34,055 bases of DNA, taken from assembly GCA_028817275.1 (NCBI GenBank), contig JAPPPZ010000054.1, forward strand, positions 1 to 34,055. The letters run 5' to 3'. Origin of the DNA: Gammaproteobacteria bacterium. Lineage in GTDB: Bacteria; Pseudomonadota; Gammaproteobacteria; Arenicellales; Spongiicolonaceae. The notes under the pieces were generated by a model. It saw only the letters and a list, made by a program, of their open reading frames with translations, ran no database searches and was not told where the DNA came from. Below are positions 9,513-17,673 of the stretch, piece by piece. Numbering within the stretch: the first letter of the stretch is position 1; each line of letters opens with the position of its first letter. The translations under genes and the position numbers were made by a program.

Positions 9513-9659
9513 CATGCAACTTTCAGCACTGTTACCGCCGCTGACGGTGTTGTTTCTGCCAATAGCAGTACCGTTAATTCCGCCATGATAGTTGCCAACG
9601 CCGCCATTTCCGACCTTGCAGTCACCATTTCTGCACCTGCAACCACCATTTTCGCCGCC
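9513..9659. repeat. Degenerate 21-bp tandem repeat array (about seven units)
   Basis: Seven 21-bp units run head to tail. The phase is exact: CCAT recurs at 9583, 9604, 9625 and 9646, and GTT recurs at 9531, 9552 and 9573. The last three units share (C/A)CCATTT and the last two share GCA(G/A)(T/C)CACCATTT. The segment 9519-9539 matches 17 of 21 positions with the array between sucC and sucD, and the last unit matches 17 of 21 with a segment of the yejA leader (26532-26552). The right part doubles as the signal-peptide-like start of the MORN-type pseudogene. Confidence 0.78.
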
Positions 9660-9870
9660 CCGGCTTTCGCCGACCATAACCTCACCGACGAACAGGGGTG
9701 GAAGCAGGGGCATTGGACGGAATTCCCCGAGGTGGACGGACTGCCGGCGGCTGAAAGGTGAATATGTCGACGGCAAACGGCACGGCCATTGGATTAAGGA
9801 GTTTGTCAGCGGCGAGGAGCATAAATGGCACCGTGGCGGAACAGGGTTTATCGACATAGAAAAGCATTAA
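9585..9870 (+). pseudogene. Frameshifted MORN-repeat-type secreted protein
   Basis: From the ATG at 9585 the frame encodes a secretion-signal-like leader (MIVANAAISDLAVTISAP... ending AAPAFA, an Ala-x-Ala cleavage motif), then LTDEQGWKQGHWTEFPEVDG, and stops at 9761. The downstream frame, +1 relative to it, continues the same theme without a gap: GEYVDGKRHGHWIKEF, then a stop at 9870. GxYVDGKRHGHW is a typical MORN-type module and GWKQGHWTEF its degenerate partner, so one small indel around 9740-9760 has split a once continuous gene of about 95 codons. The leader is built from the 21-bp repeat. A strong terminator lies 12 bp after the final stop, supporting a genuine former gene. Sequencing error in this single spot is an alternative. 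Confidence 0.62.
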
Positions 9871-9882
9871 ACTAATCCCCAC

Positions 9883-9913
9883 CGCCGCCGGCCCCCACCG
9901 GCGGCGATTTTTT
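9883..9913 (+). terminator. Rho-independent terminator after the MORN-type pseudogene
   Basis: A perfect 9-bp GC stem (CGCCGCCGG with CCGGCGGCG, 6-nt loop) is followed by A and six T residues on the plus strand. It lies between the pseudogene stop (9870) and the convergent exonuclease gene end (9930). Confidence 0.82.
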
Positions 9914-9929
9914 CCACCCCCGCCGCAAA

Positions 9930-10745
9930 CTATTTCTCATTCCCCGGCTCCGGCCCGGGCAACTGGGCTTCGGACTTGTGCCATGCATCCAGAAACTCGT
10001 TGAAGTGCGGCAGGTTTGCGTCCTGCATTTTTTCGCGCACCAGGTCGCACTCCTCGCGCCACTTGCGCTCGGTGAAATTGCCGCGAATTAATTCCCAGCG
10101 CAGGTAAATTAAATACGTGTTGAGTGCGTCCAGTTGGCAGTAGTTGCGGATGCCCTGAATGTCGCCGGCCAGGTACTTCCCCCAAACCTTGCTGCCGTCC
10201 ATACCCGACTTGCCCGGCAGGCCCAGCAGCATGGCCGCCTCGTCCAGGGAAACAAACGCGCGCGGGTTGTAGGCGGCCAGCACATCCATCAGGTCGGTGT
10301 GGCGGAAGTGGTAGCGGTTGAAATAATTATCCCAGCGAAACTCGCGGTCGTGTTCGCCGGTGTCCCAGTAGCGCTGCGACGCGACGCCGTGCAGCAGCGC
10401 GCGGTAGTGCAGCACCGGCAAGTCAAAACCGCTGCCGTTCCATGTAACCAGCCGCGGGGTGAACTCCAGCCCCTTGAAAAATTTTGCGATGATGTCCTTC
10501 TCGCCGTCCTGCTCTTTACCCACCGCCGATACCCGCAGTTGGTCGCGGCCGCGGCGGTACACCACGGCCATGGCGATGACCTTGTGCAGGTGCACCGACA
10601 AAAAATCGCTGCCGCCGCTTTTCTCGCGCTGCTTGGCGAACATGGCCTCGCCGATGTCGCGCTCGTCGGCGTCGGTGAGTCCGTAAATGCGCCGGCCGTT
10701 CTCAAGGTCGGGAATTGTTTCAATGTCAAAAGCAAGAATGTCCAT
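9930..10745 (-). CDS. Predicted 3'-5' exonuclease related to the PolB exonuclease domain
   Basis: This 271-residue protein has the DEDD exonuclease fold: motif I FDIETIPD at the N-terminus, motif II in NGSGFDLPVLHYR, and motif III YCQLDALNTYLIYLRW. These acidic residues coordinate two metal ions that cut DNA or RNA from the 3' end. The family is a stand-alone version of the family B DNA-polymerase proofreading domain; its cellular role is not established. The ATG at 10745 has a GAGGAG site upstream. It lies 17 bp after recJ, so a 5'-3' exonuclease and a 3'-5' exonuclease appear to be co-transcribed behind sucCD. That suggests a repair link but does not prove it. Confidence 0.9.
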   Translation of the reverse strand: MDILAFDIETIPDLENGRRIYGLTDADERDIGEAMFAKQREKSGGSDFLSVHLHKVIAMAVVYRRGRDQLRVSAVGKEQDGEKDIIAKFFKGLEFTPRLVTWNGSGFDLPVLHYRALLHGVASQRYWDTGEHDREFRWDNYFNRYHFRHTDLMDVLAAYNPRAFVSLDEAAMLLGLPGKSGMDGSKVWGKYLAGDIQGIRNYCQLDALNTYLIYLRWELIRGNFTERKWREECDLVREKMQDANLPHFNEFLDAWHKSEAQLPGPEPGNEK

Positions 10746-10762
10746 GGGTTTCTCCTCAGGTT

Positions 10763-12508
10763 TTACAGTGGTTGCAGGTGTTCGATGACCAGTTGCACTT
10801 TTTCCCCGCGCCAGGTGTTCACGTCCAGCCGGTAGGCGGCGTGCACTTTTTCGTACGCCGGCGCCGCATCACCGTCATTAAGGTGCGAGAACGCCATGGC
10901 CTCCAGTGTCTGCGCGCCGCCGGGCAGCGCCAGTTGCAATTTAAGATGGCGCGACTTCACGCACTCCGCCGCGCGCACTTCAAACTCGTTGTCAAACAGC
11001 GGCTCGGGGAAATTCTGCCCCCATGGGCCGCCGGCCGCAAGTTGCCGGGCAACGCCTAAACACAAGTCGCCCTCGCCTAAGGCGCCGTCGCTGTCCACCG
11101 CGCGGTTGGCGGCGCGCGCCTCGGCGTGGCATGCGGCGGACTCGGTGAAAGCGGCGGCGAACTCGGCAAAATTTTCCGCTCGAATGCTGAGGCCGGCAGC
11201 CATGGCGTGGCCGCCGAAGTGGTTGATTAAATCCGGCCGCCGGGCGGCAATGCCGGCAAACAAGTCGCGCACATGCACGCCGCGAATGGAACGCGCCGAG
11301 CCTTTTAATGTTTCTTCGTCGTGGCCGGCGAAAACCACGCACGGGCAGCCGTAGGCGTCCTTCAGGCGCGATGCGACCAGCCCGATGACGCCCTGGTGCC
11401 AGCGCGGGTCGTATAAACACAAGGCGGGAATGTCGCCGTTTTTTGCGATATCAAGGCTGCCGATGATTTCCTCGGCCTGGGCTTGCATTTGTTCCTGGGT
11501 GCTGCGGCGTTCCCGGTTAAGTTCATCCAGTTGCGCGGCGATTTCGTTGACCGTTTTTTCGTCATCGCCCAACAGGCAGTCCACGCCGATGTTCATCCCG
11601 GCCAGCCGGCCGGCGGCGTTCAGGCGCGGCGCAATGCGAAATCCGATGTCGCGCGCCGTCACCTCTTCCGCCTGCAGCGCGCTCACCTTGAGCAGCGCGC
11701 GAATCCCCGGGCGGCACCTGCCGGCGCATATCCGCGCCATGCCGGAGCGCACCAGAATGCGGTTGAGGTACTGCAGCGGCACCATGTCGGCGATGGTGCC
11801 GAGCGCCACCAGGTCCAGGTAGTCGGCCAGATTTGGCTCAGCGCGGCCACTGTCCTTGAACCAGCCGCGCTCACGCAGCCGGGCGCGCAGGGCGAGCAGC
11901 ACATAAAACGCCACGCCGACGCCGGCCAGGGTTTTGTCGGGGAAACCGTCGTCGGCGCGGCTGGGGTTGACCACGGCATCGGCGCGCGGCAGCGAGTCGC
12001 CGGGCAGGTGGTGGTCGGTGACGATGACGGTGATGCCGTGCTCATGCGCGCGGTCGACGCCGGCGTGGCTGGAGATGCCGTTGTCCACGGTGACCAGTAC
12101 ATCCGGCTGAAGTTTCACCGCCACCGCCTCGGCCACCTCCGCGCTGAGGCCGTAGCCCAGGGTAAAGCGGTCGGGAACAAAATAGCGCACCTCAGCCGCG
12201 CCGCAGGCCTCAAGCGCCAACTTCATGAGCGCGGTGCTGGTGGCGCCGTCCACGTCGTAGTCGCCGACCACGGTGATGGCGGCCTGCGCTTCCACGGCAT
12301 CGGCGAGGATGCCGGCGGCGGCGTCAATGTCGCGCAAACTGTCCGGCGGCGGGATGCGCGACAGCGAATAGTCCAACTCGCTCTCGTCGCGCACACTGCG
12401 CCCGGCGTAGACCCGCGCCAGCACCGGGTGCAGTGACGGGAACCGCCGGGCCAGGGCGGCGGCGTCCACTGCATCGCGGCGGCGGATGGATTTGGCGGTG
12501 GCCGTCAT
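10763..12508 (-). CDS. recJ: Single-stranded-DNA-specific exonuclease RecJ
   Basis: RecJ degrades single-stranded DNA 5' to 3' in recombination and mismatch or base-excision repair. The 581-residue protein carries the DHH phosphoesterase motifs: GDYDVDGATSTAL (Asp83, Asp85, Asp87), VTVDNGISS, TDHHLPG (165-167) and LVALGTIADMVPL. The RIAPRLNAAGRLAGM segment and the GGHAMAAGLS DHHA1 motif follow, and the C-terminal OB-like domain is present. The length matches the E. coli protein. No clear ribosome site precedes the ATG at 12508, which lies 27 bp after the sucD stop, so it is probably read through from sucCD. Confidence 0.97.
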   Translation of the reverse strand: MTATAKSIRRRDAVDAAALARRFPSLHPVLARVYAGRSVRDESELDYSLSRIPPPDSLRDIDAAAGILADAVEAQAAITVVGDYDVDGATSTALMKLALEACGAAEVRYFVPDRFTLGYGLSAEVAEAVAVKLQPDVLVTVDNGISSHAGVDRAHEHGITVIVTDHHLPGDSLPRADAVVNPSRADDGFPDKTLAGVGVAFYVLLALRARLRERGWFKDSGRAEPNLADYLDLVALGTIADMVPLQYLNRILVRSGMARICAGRCRPGIRALLKVSALQAEEVTARDIGFRIAPRLNAAGRLAGMNIGVDCLLGDDEKTVNEIAAQLDELNRERRSTQEQMQAQAEEIIGSLDIAKNGDIPALCLYDPRWHQGVIGLVASRLKDAYGCPCVVFAGHDEETLKGSARSIRGVHVRDLFAGIAARRPDLINHFGGHAMAAGLSIRAENFAEFAAAFTESAACHAEARAANRAVDSDGALGEGDLCLGVARQLAAGGPWGQNFPEPLFDNEFEVRAAECVKSRHLKLQLALPGGAQTLEAMAFSHLNDGDAAPAYEKVHAAYRLDVNTWRGEKVQLVIEHLQPL

Positions 12509-12535
12509 TGCGCCGCTGTCACCGTCGCCGCCATC

Positions 12536-13408
<873 letters not shown>

Positions 13409-13414
<6 letters not shown>

Positions 13415-13471
13415 GAAAACGGTGGTTGCGACGGTGAAAGTGGCGGCTACAGTGTTAAAAGTGACGGTTGC
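13409..13471. repeat. Degenerate 21-bp tandem repeat filling the sucC-sucD gap (three units)
   Basis: Three 21-bp units occupy exactly the space between the sucC stop and the first codons of sucD. On the plus strand the words TGAAAACGGTGG (13414), TGAAAGTGGCGG (13435) and TAAAAGTGACGG (13456) are spaced by 21 bp. On the coding (minus) strand the units read GCAACCACCGTTTTC and related sequence, the same family as at 3130 and 9639. No ribosome site for sucD is present inside the array. Confidence 0.78.
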
Positions 13472-14632
13472 TCAGGCCGCGGCGGCGGTGATTTTTTCGG
13501 CGGCGTCGGCCATGGTGTCGGCGGCGATGATACTGAGGCCGCTGGCTTTGATGATTTCCCGGCCCTGCTCCACATTGGTACCGGCGAGGCGCACCACCAG
13601 CGGCAGGCTCAGGCCGGTCTCGCGCGCGGCGGTGACCATGCCTTCTGCAATCACGTCGCAGCGCATGATGCCGGCGAAGATGTTGACCAGAATTGCTTTC
13701 AGGCTTGGATTCTTAAGCATGATGCGGAAACCGGCGCTCACCTGCCCGGCGGTGGCGCCGCCGCCCACGTCGAGAAAGTTGGCCGGCGCGCCGCCGTACA
13801 ATTTAATGATGTCCATGGTCGCCATGGCCAGGCCGGCGCCGTTGACCAGGCAGCCGATGTTGCCGTCCAGGGAAATGTAACTGAGGCCGAACTTGGAGGC
13901 TTCAATCTCGGCCGGGTCCTCCTCGTCCAGGTCGCGCAAGGCGCGAATGCCGTCCTGGCGGAACAGCGCGTTGTCGTCAAACGTCATTTTTGCATCCAGC
14001 GCGACCAGTTTGCCGCCGGCGGTGAGGACCAGCGGGTTGATTTCCACCAGCGACGCATCGGTTTCCTCATATGCGCGCAGCAGCGCGGTTAAAAATTGAA
14101 CGGCATCGCCTTGCGAATTTTTCGGCACACCGATTTTTTCTGCCAGCGCGGCGGCCTCACCCTCGGCAAGTCCGCCGGCCGGGGGCACCGTCGCCCGGTG
14201 AATTTTTTCCGGCGCTTGCGCGGCCACTTCCTCAATCTCGGTGCCGCCCTCGGAACTCGCCATCACCGTCACGCGCTGGCCGCGGCGGTCGGTGACGATG
14301 CCTAAATACAACTCGCGGGCGATGGCCACGCCCTCTTCCACCAGCAGGCGTTTAACCTCGCGCCCGGCCGGGCCGGTTTGCGCGGTGACCAGCGTCATGC
14401 CGAGAATGCGCGCGGCGTGCTCGCGAACTTCATCCACCGATTTGGCGACCTTCACTCCGCCGCCCTTGCCGCGCCCGCCGGCATGAATCTGCGCCTTCAC
14501 CACCCATGTATCACCGCCCAATTCGCGCGCCGCCGCCACCGCCTCGTCCACCGAAAAACATGCCACACCGCGCGGCGTGGCCACGCCGTGGGCGCGCAGA
14601 ATTTCTTTGGCCTGGTATTCGTGAATCTTCAT
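13472..14632 (-). CDS. sucC: Succinate-CoA ligase, beta subunit
   Basis: SucC is the ATP-grasp, nucleotide- and succinate-binding subunit partnering SucD. The 386-residue protein begins [17 protein letters not shown] as in the family. It has the ATP-grasp lysine region [19 protein letters not shown], the metal-binding [21 protein letters not shown] and the C-terminal [16 protein letters not shown] and [10 protein letters not shown] segments. It is the first gene of sucC-sucD-recJ-exonuclease. A TATACT element 18 bp upstream implies a leader of about 11 nt without a Shine-Dalgarno. Confidence 0.98.
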   Translation of the reverse strand: MKIHEYQAKEILRAHGVATPRGVACFSVDEAVAAARELGGDTWVVKAQIHAGGRGKGGGVKVAKSVDEVREHAARILGMTLVTAQTGPAGREVKRLLVEEGVAIARELYLGIVTDRRGQRVTVMASSEGGTEIEEVAAQAPEKIHRATVPPAGGLAEGEAAALAEKIGVPKNSQGDAVQFLTALLRAYEETDASLVEINPLVLTAGGKLVALDAKMTFDDNALFRQDGIRALRDLDEEDPAEIEASKFGLSYISLDGNIGCLVNGAGLAMATMDIIKLYGGAPANFLDVGGGATAGQVSAGFRIMLKNPSLKAILVNIFAGIMRCDVIAEGMVTAARETGLSLPLVVRLAGTNVEQGREIIKASGLSIIAADTMADAAEKITAAAA

Positions 14633-14650
14633 CGGGGAAAAACCGCGCCG

Positions 14651-14656
14651 AGTATA
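14651..14656 (-). promoter_or_regulatory. -10 element (TATACT) upstream of sucC
   Basis: On the minus strand TATACT, preceded by GTTG, ends 18 bp before the sucC ATG, predicting a start near 14644. It faces away from a second TATACT on the plus strand at 14678, making a compact divergent promoter pair. No strong -35 is seen. Confidence 0.5.
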
Positions 14657-14677
14657 ACAACATTCGGCAGCGGCGGT

Positions 14678-14683
14678 TATACT
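14678..14683 (+). promoter_or_regulatory. -10 element (TATACT) upstream of the argO-like exporter gene
   Basis: TATACT ends 23 bp before the GTG at 14707, with a GAGG ribosome site (14697-14700) in between, so this gene has a short conventional leader. The -35 region overlaps the divergent sucC -10. Confidence 0.5.
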
Positions 14684-14706
14684 ACCACGCCGACCCTGAG
14701 GCCGCC

Positions 14707-15345
14707 GTGCATACTCATGCTTTTTTCGAAACCGCCCTGCGGGGTTTTCTGCTCGGCGGCGGACTCATCATCGCCATCGGCGCGCAAAACGCTTTCGTGC
14801 TGAAACAGGGCCTGATGAAAAAACACGTGTTCGCGGTGTGCGCGGTGTGCGCGCTGTGGGACGCGCTGCTGATTGTGGTCGGCGTGATGGGACTCGGCGT
14901 GCTGTTCAGTTCGTCGGCGATGCTCACCAACGTTCTGGCCGCCGGCGGCGCCCTGTTTCTGCTGGTGTACGGCTGCAATTCATTCCGCCACTCATGGCGC
15001 GGCGGCGACAAGTTGCACGCCGCGGATGGTGACACCGCCGCCGGACTCGGCAAAACCCTGGCGCTGGCCATGGCTTTCACCGTGCCCAACCCGCATGTTT
15101 ACCTGGACACCGTCATTGTCATCGGCGGCATCGCCGGTACTCTTTCGCTGGCCGACAAGGCGCCGTTTGCCGGCGGCGCGGCGCTGGCTTCGGTGGTGTG
15201 GTTTTTCGCCCTCGGCTACGGCGCGCGGCTGGTGATTCCGCTGTTCCGCAAAGCCGCCACCTGGCGCGTCTTAAATTTCGCCATCGGCTGCGTGATGTGG
15301 TGGATCGCCGCCGAGTTGGCGCTGTTCATCGCCGCGCGCTGGTGA
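14707..15345 (+). CDS. LysE/ArgO-type amino-acid exporter
   Basis: LysE-family proteins export basic amino acids (lysine, arginine) from the cytoplasm. The 212-residue protein has about six hydrophobic helices and the family signature [23 protein letters not shown] at the first helix. [20 protein letters not shown] follows in the middle; the NPH-YLDT motif distinguishes LysE/ArgO from RhtB proteins. The GTG at 14707 has a GAGG site 7 nt upstream; the frame continues open further upstream but that part lies before the promoter. Substrate specificity is inferred. Its end overlaps the convergent sulfurtransferase gene by 20 bp. Confidence 0.9.
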   Translation: MHTHAFFETALRGFLLGGGLIIAIGAQNAFVLKQGLMKKHVFAVCAVCALWDALLIVVGVMGLGVLFSSSAMLTNVLAAGGALFLLVYGCNSFRHSWRGGDKLHAADGDTAAGLGKTLALAMAFTVPNPHVYLDTVIVIGGIAGTLSLADKAPFAGGAALASVVWFFALGYGARLVIPLFRKAATWRVLNFAIGCVMWWIAAELALFIAARW

Positions 15346-16186
15346 TGCGCGCAATCTCGCGCGCGCCGCCGCCCACCCACGCGCTCCACGAGCCGGGATA
15401 CAGGCGCGAGCCGCTGAGTCCAGCGCATTCCATGGCCAGAACATTGTGGCAGGCGGTGACGCCGGAGCCGCACATGTGCACAACGGCAGCGGCGTTTTTT
15501 TCACTCACGCCGATGCGCGCAAAACGCTCGCGCAATTTTTGCGGCGCAAGGAAGCGGCCGTCACCATCCAGATTTTCTTCAAACGGCAAATTCAGCGCGC
15601 CGGGAATGTGGCCGGCGACCGCATCAATCGGTTCTTTTTCGCCGCGGTAGCGCGCGGCGGCGCGGGCGTCCACTAAAACGAACCGTTTTTGCGCGCGCTG
15701 TTCCACGTCAACGGTGTTCACGGTCAACGTGTCATCGGCGATGGCGGTGAACTGGGACGGCGGGGGTGAAGGCGGCGGCGCCGTGTCCAGCGCATAACCG
15801 GCGCGCAGCCAGGCCTGCAATCCGCCGTTCAACAACCGCGCCGACTCATGCCCGGCCCATCTCAGCATCCACCACATCCGCGCCGCAATGGCGCCGCCGG
15901 CGTCGTCGTAAACCACCGCATGGTCACCGGCGGTAAGGCCGAGGCGGCACAGAGTGCGCGCAAAAGTTTGCATCGCCGGCAACGGGTGGCGGCCGCGGCC
16001 GCCGCCGGGGTTTTGCGCCAGGTCCCGGTCAAGGTGAACGTACAACGCGCCGGCGATGCGGCCGGCGCCGTAATCGGCACGGCCGCGCTGCGGGTCGGCA
16101 AGGGAAAAGCGGCAGTCAAACAGCCGCAGGCGCGGCGCGTTCAGCATTGCATGCAGTTCCGCCGCTTCCGCCAAGTGCCGCGCCAT
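15326..16186 (-). CDS. sseA: 3-Mercaptopyruvate sulfurtransferase
   Basis: The enzyme transfers sulfur from 3-mercaptopyruvate to thiol acceptors or cyanide. The 286-residue protein consists of two rhodanese domains. The N-terminal one, inactive, contains DCRFSLADPQRG and HLDRDLA. The C-terminal one has the active-site Cys239 in the loop CGSGVTA, the pattern characteristic of mercaptopyruvate sulfurtransferases (thiosulfate sulfurtransferases have CRKGVTA-like loops). Conserved AGHIPGALNLPF precedes it. The ATG at 16186 is 17 bp from the divergent oxidase gene and has no ribosome site but a TATGAT box 6 nt upstream. Confidence 0.93.
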   Translation of the reverse strand: MARHLAEAAELHAMLNAPRLRLFDCRFSLADPQRGRADYGAGRIAGALYVHLDRDLAQNPGGGRGRHPLPAMQTFARTLCRLGLTAGDHAVVYDDAGGAIAARMWWMLRWAGHESARLLNGGLQAWLRAGYALDTAPPPSPPPSQFTAIADDTLTVNTVDVEQRAQKRFVLVDARAAARYRGEKEPIDAVAGHIPGALNLPFEENLDGDGRFLAPQKLRERFARIGVSEKNAAAVVHMCGSGVTACHNVLAMECAGLSGSRLYPGSWSAWVGGGAREIARITSARR

Positions 16187-16191
16187 TTTGT

Positions 16192-16198
16192 TATCATA
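16192..16198. promoter_or_regulatory. Overlapping bidirectional -10 elements between sseA and the FMN oxidase gene
   Basis: The gap between the two divergent start codons is only 17 bp and contains the odd palindrome GTTATCATAAC. It reads TATCAT towards the oxidase gene (16192-16197) and TATGAT towards sseA (16198-16193). Each hexamer ends exactly 6 nt before its start codon, so both messages would begin at or beside the start codon. No -35 hexamers are obvious on either side. Confidence 0.55.
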
Positions 16199-16203
16199 AC
16201 ACG

Positions 16204-16872
16204 ATGAGTGAACACCGCCCCTTTTCCGAGCGCGTCCGCGTCCGCCGCACCCCGCACAAAGCGCGCTACGACCCGGCGGTGATTCGCAAATTTATTGACG
16301 AGGCCATGTTCTGCCATGTGGGCTACGCCATTGACGGCCAGCCCATGGTGACGCCCACCATGCACTGGCGCGACGGTGAAAAAATTTACTGGCACGGTTC
16401 CTCGGCCAGCAAAATGCTGCGCACGGTTAAGGATGCGGCGGTGTGCGTGACGGTGAGTCACATGGACGGCCTGGTGCTGGCGCGCTCCGGCATGCACCAC
16501 TCGGTGAACTACCGCTCGGTGATGGTGCTCGGCCGGGCAAACAAGGTGGACGATGCGGCCGAGAAAGAACGCCAGTTGAAAATTTTTGTTGAGCGCCTGT
16601 TCCCCGGCCGCTGGGACAGCCTGCGCCCGGCGACCGCGCAGGAATTAAAAGCGACCACCGTCATGTGGACCACGCTCAGCGAAACCTCGGCCAAAATCCG
16701 CACCGGCCCGCCGGCGGACGACGAGGAGGATTACACTTTCCCGGTCTGGGCCGGCGAAATTCCCCTGCGCCGGACCGCCGCCGAACCCTCACCCTGCCCG
16801 CGCCTGCCGCAGGGGCTGGAAGCGGGGGCCGATGTGGCCGGGTTTCTGGCGTGGATGAAGCGGGGCGGGTGA
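16204..16872 (+). CDS. Pyridoxamine 5'-phosphate oxidase-like FMN-binding protein
   Basis: The 222-residue protein belongs to the split-barrel flavin-binding superfamily. Visible features are VRVRRTPHKARYD at the start, FCHVGYAIDGQPMVTPTMHWRDGEKIYWHGSSASKML for the flavin phosphate and dimer region, and VNYRSVMVLGRA. This pattern is close to the NimA-like/heme-or-flavin binding family rather than to PdxH, so the substrate is unknown. The ATG at 16204 is preferred; an in-frame extension to 16147 would overlap the divergent sseA gene and pass through the shared -10 elements. The C-terminal proline-rich segment is a lineage-specific tail. Confidence 0.82.
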   Translation: MSEHRPFSERVRVRRTPHKARYDPAVIRKFIDEAMFCHVGYAIDGQPMVTPTMHWRDGEKIYWHGSSASKMLRTVKDAAVCVTVSHMDGLVLARSGMHHSVNYRSVMVLGRANKVDDAAEKERQLKIFVERLFPGRWDSLRPATAQELKATTVMWTTLSETSAKIRTGPPADDEEDYTFPVWAGEIPLRRTAAEPSPCPRLPQGLEAGADVAGFLAWMKRGG

Positions 16873-16909
16873 CTGCAACTTTGCCGCCGGCGGCAGCGGC
16901 GCGGGTTTG

Positions 16910-16938
16910 TTGACTGGCGCGGAAAAATTTTTTATATT
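16910..16938 (+). promoter_or_regulatory. Sigma-70 promoter TTGACT-17-TATATT for the phosphate transport operon
   Basis: TTGACT (16910-16915) and TATATT (16933-16938) are separated by exactly 17 bp with an A/T-rich spacer end. This is the best full -35/-10 pair in the window. The predicted start is near 16945, 31 bp before the DUF47 ATG. No Pho-box repeat (CTGTCAT type) is visible, so phosphate control is not supported by the sequence. Confidence 0.75.
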
Positions 16939-16975
16939 TGATTGCAAAAGCAGCCGCCGAACCCTCACCCTCGCC

Positions 16976-17641
16976 ATGCAACTTGTGCAAAAACCTTCCT
17001 CCCTTTTCGGCCGTACGCGGGTGCTGGAGGGGCAGATTGATGAATTTCTGGACAAGGTGGTGGAGGCCGGGCTCATTTTTAAGAGCGCGGTGGACACCTA
17101 CCTCGGCCACGGCGCGTGCCGGGAATTTGAGAATTTTTTGCGCGACGAGGAGAAGGTGGAAAGCCGCGCCGACAACCTGCGGCGCGCGGTGGAGACCGAG
17201 TTGTATGCGCAGACGTTAATTCCCGAGGCGCGCGGCGATGTGCTGCGGCTGCTGGAGGACATGGACAACCTGATTAACATGTACGAGGGCAACCTGTTCC
17301 GCTTTTCCATCCAGCAACCGGACATTCCGCGGCAGTTCAACGATGGCTTCCGCCAACTCACCGCAACCGTCGTCACCTGCGTCGAGTCGGCGGTGGCCTC
17401 GGCGCGCGCGTTCTTCCGCGACACCCAGGCGGTGCGCGACCACAACAGCAAGGTGATGTTCTACGAAACCCAGGCCGACACCCTGAGCACCTCGCTGCAG
17501 CGGCAGATCTTCGGCCACGACCTGGAACTCGCCCACAAACGCCACCTCGCCTATTTCGTGGAGAAGATCGACATCATCGCCAACACCGCCGAGGACGTGG
17601 CTGACGGCCTGGCGATCTACGCCATCAAGCGCAAGATCTGA
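16976..17641 (+). CDS. DUF47 family (PhoU-like) phosphate transport regulator
   Basis: This 221-residue all-helical protein begins MQLVQKPSSLFGRTRVLEGQ and contains the long helices typical of the DUF47/TIGR00153 family: EAGLIFKSAVDTYL, FLRDEEKVESRADNLRRAVETEL, LLEDMDNLINMYEG and KIDIIANTAEDVADGLAIYAIKRKI. Family members resemble PhoU and are nearly always encoded beside low-affinity phosphate transporters, which they are thought to regulate. Here a PiT gene starts 32 bp downstream. The ATG at 16976 is chosen over upstream in-frame codons because these would lie before or within the promoter. Confidence 0.9.
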   Translation: MQLVQKPSSLFGRTRVLEGQIDEFLDKVVEAGLIFKSAVDTYLGHGACREFENFLRDEEKVESRADNLRRAVETELYAQTLIPEARGDVLRLLEDMDNLINMYEGNLFRFSIQQPDIPRQFNDGFRQLTATVVTCVESAVASARAFFRDTQAVRDHNSKVMFYETQADTLSTSLQRQIFGHDLELAHKRHLAYFVEKIDIIANTAEDVADGLAIYAIKRKI

Positions 17642-17673
17642 GGCCGGCCGGGGGCCGCCGCCGGGGCGCACGC

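Noticed and set aside
9513-9659. Repeat array as a CRISPR.
   Set aside because: Units are contiguous and degenerate, with no constant repeat alternating with unique spacers, and there are no cas genes.
12501-12535. Possible further copy of the 21-bp repeat between sucD and recJ (GGCCGTCATT word shared with the array at 3130).
   Set aside because: The repeated words are 20 bp apart, not 21, and no second word supports a tandem phase; most of the stretch is the recJ start.
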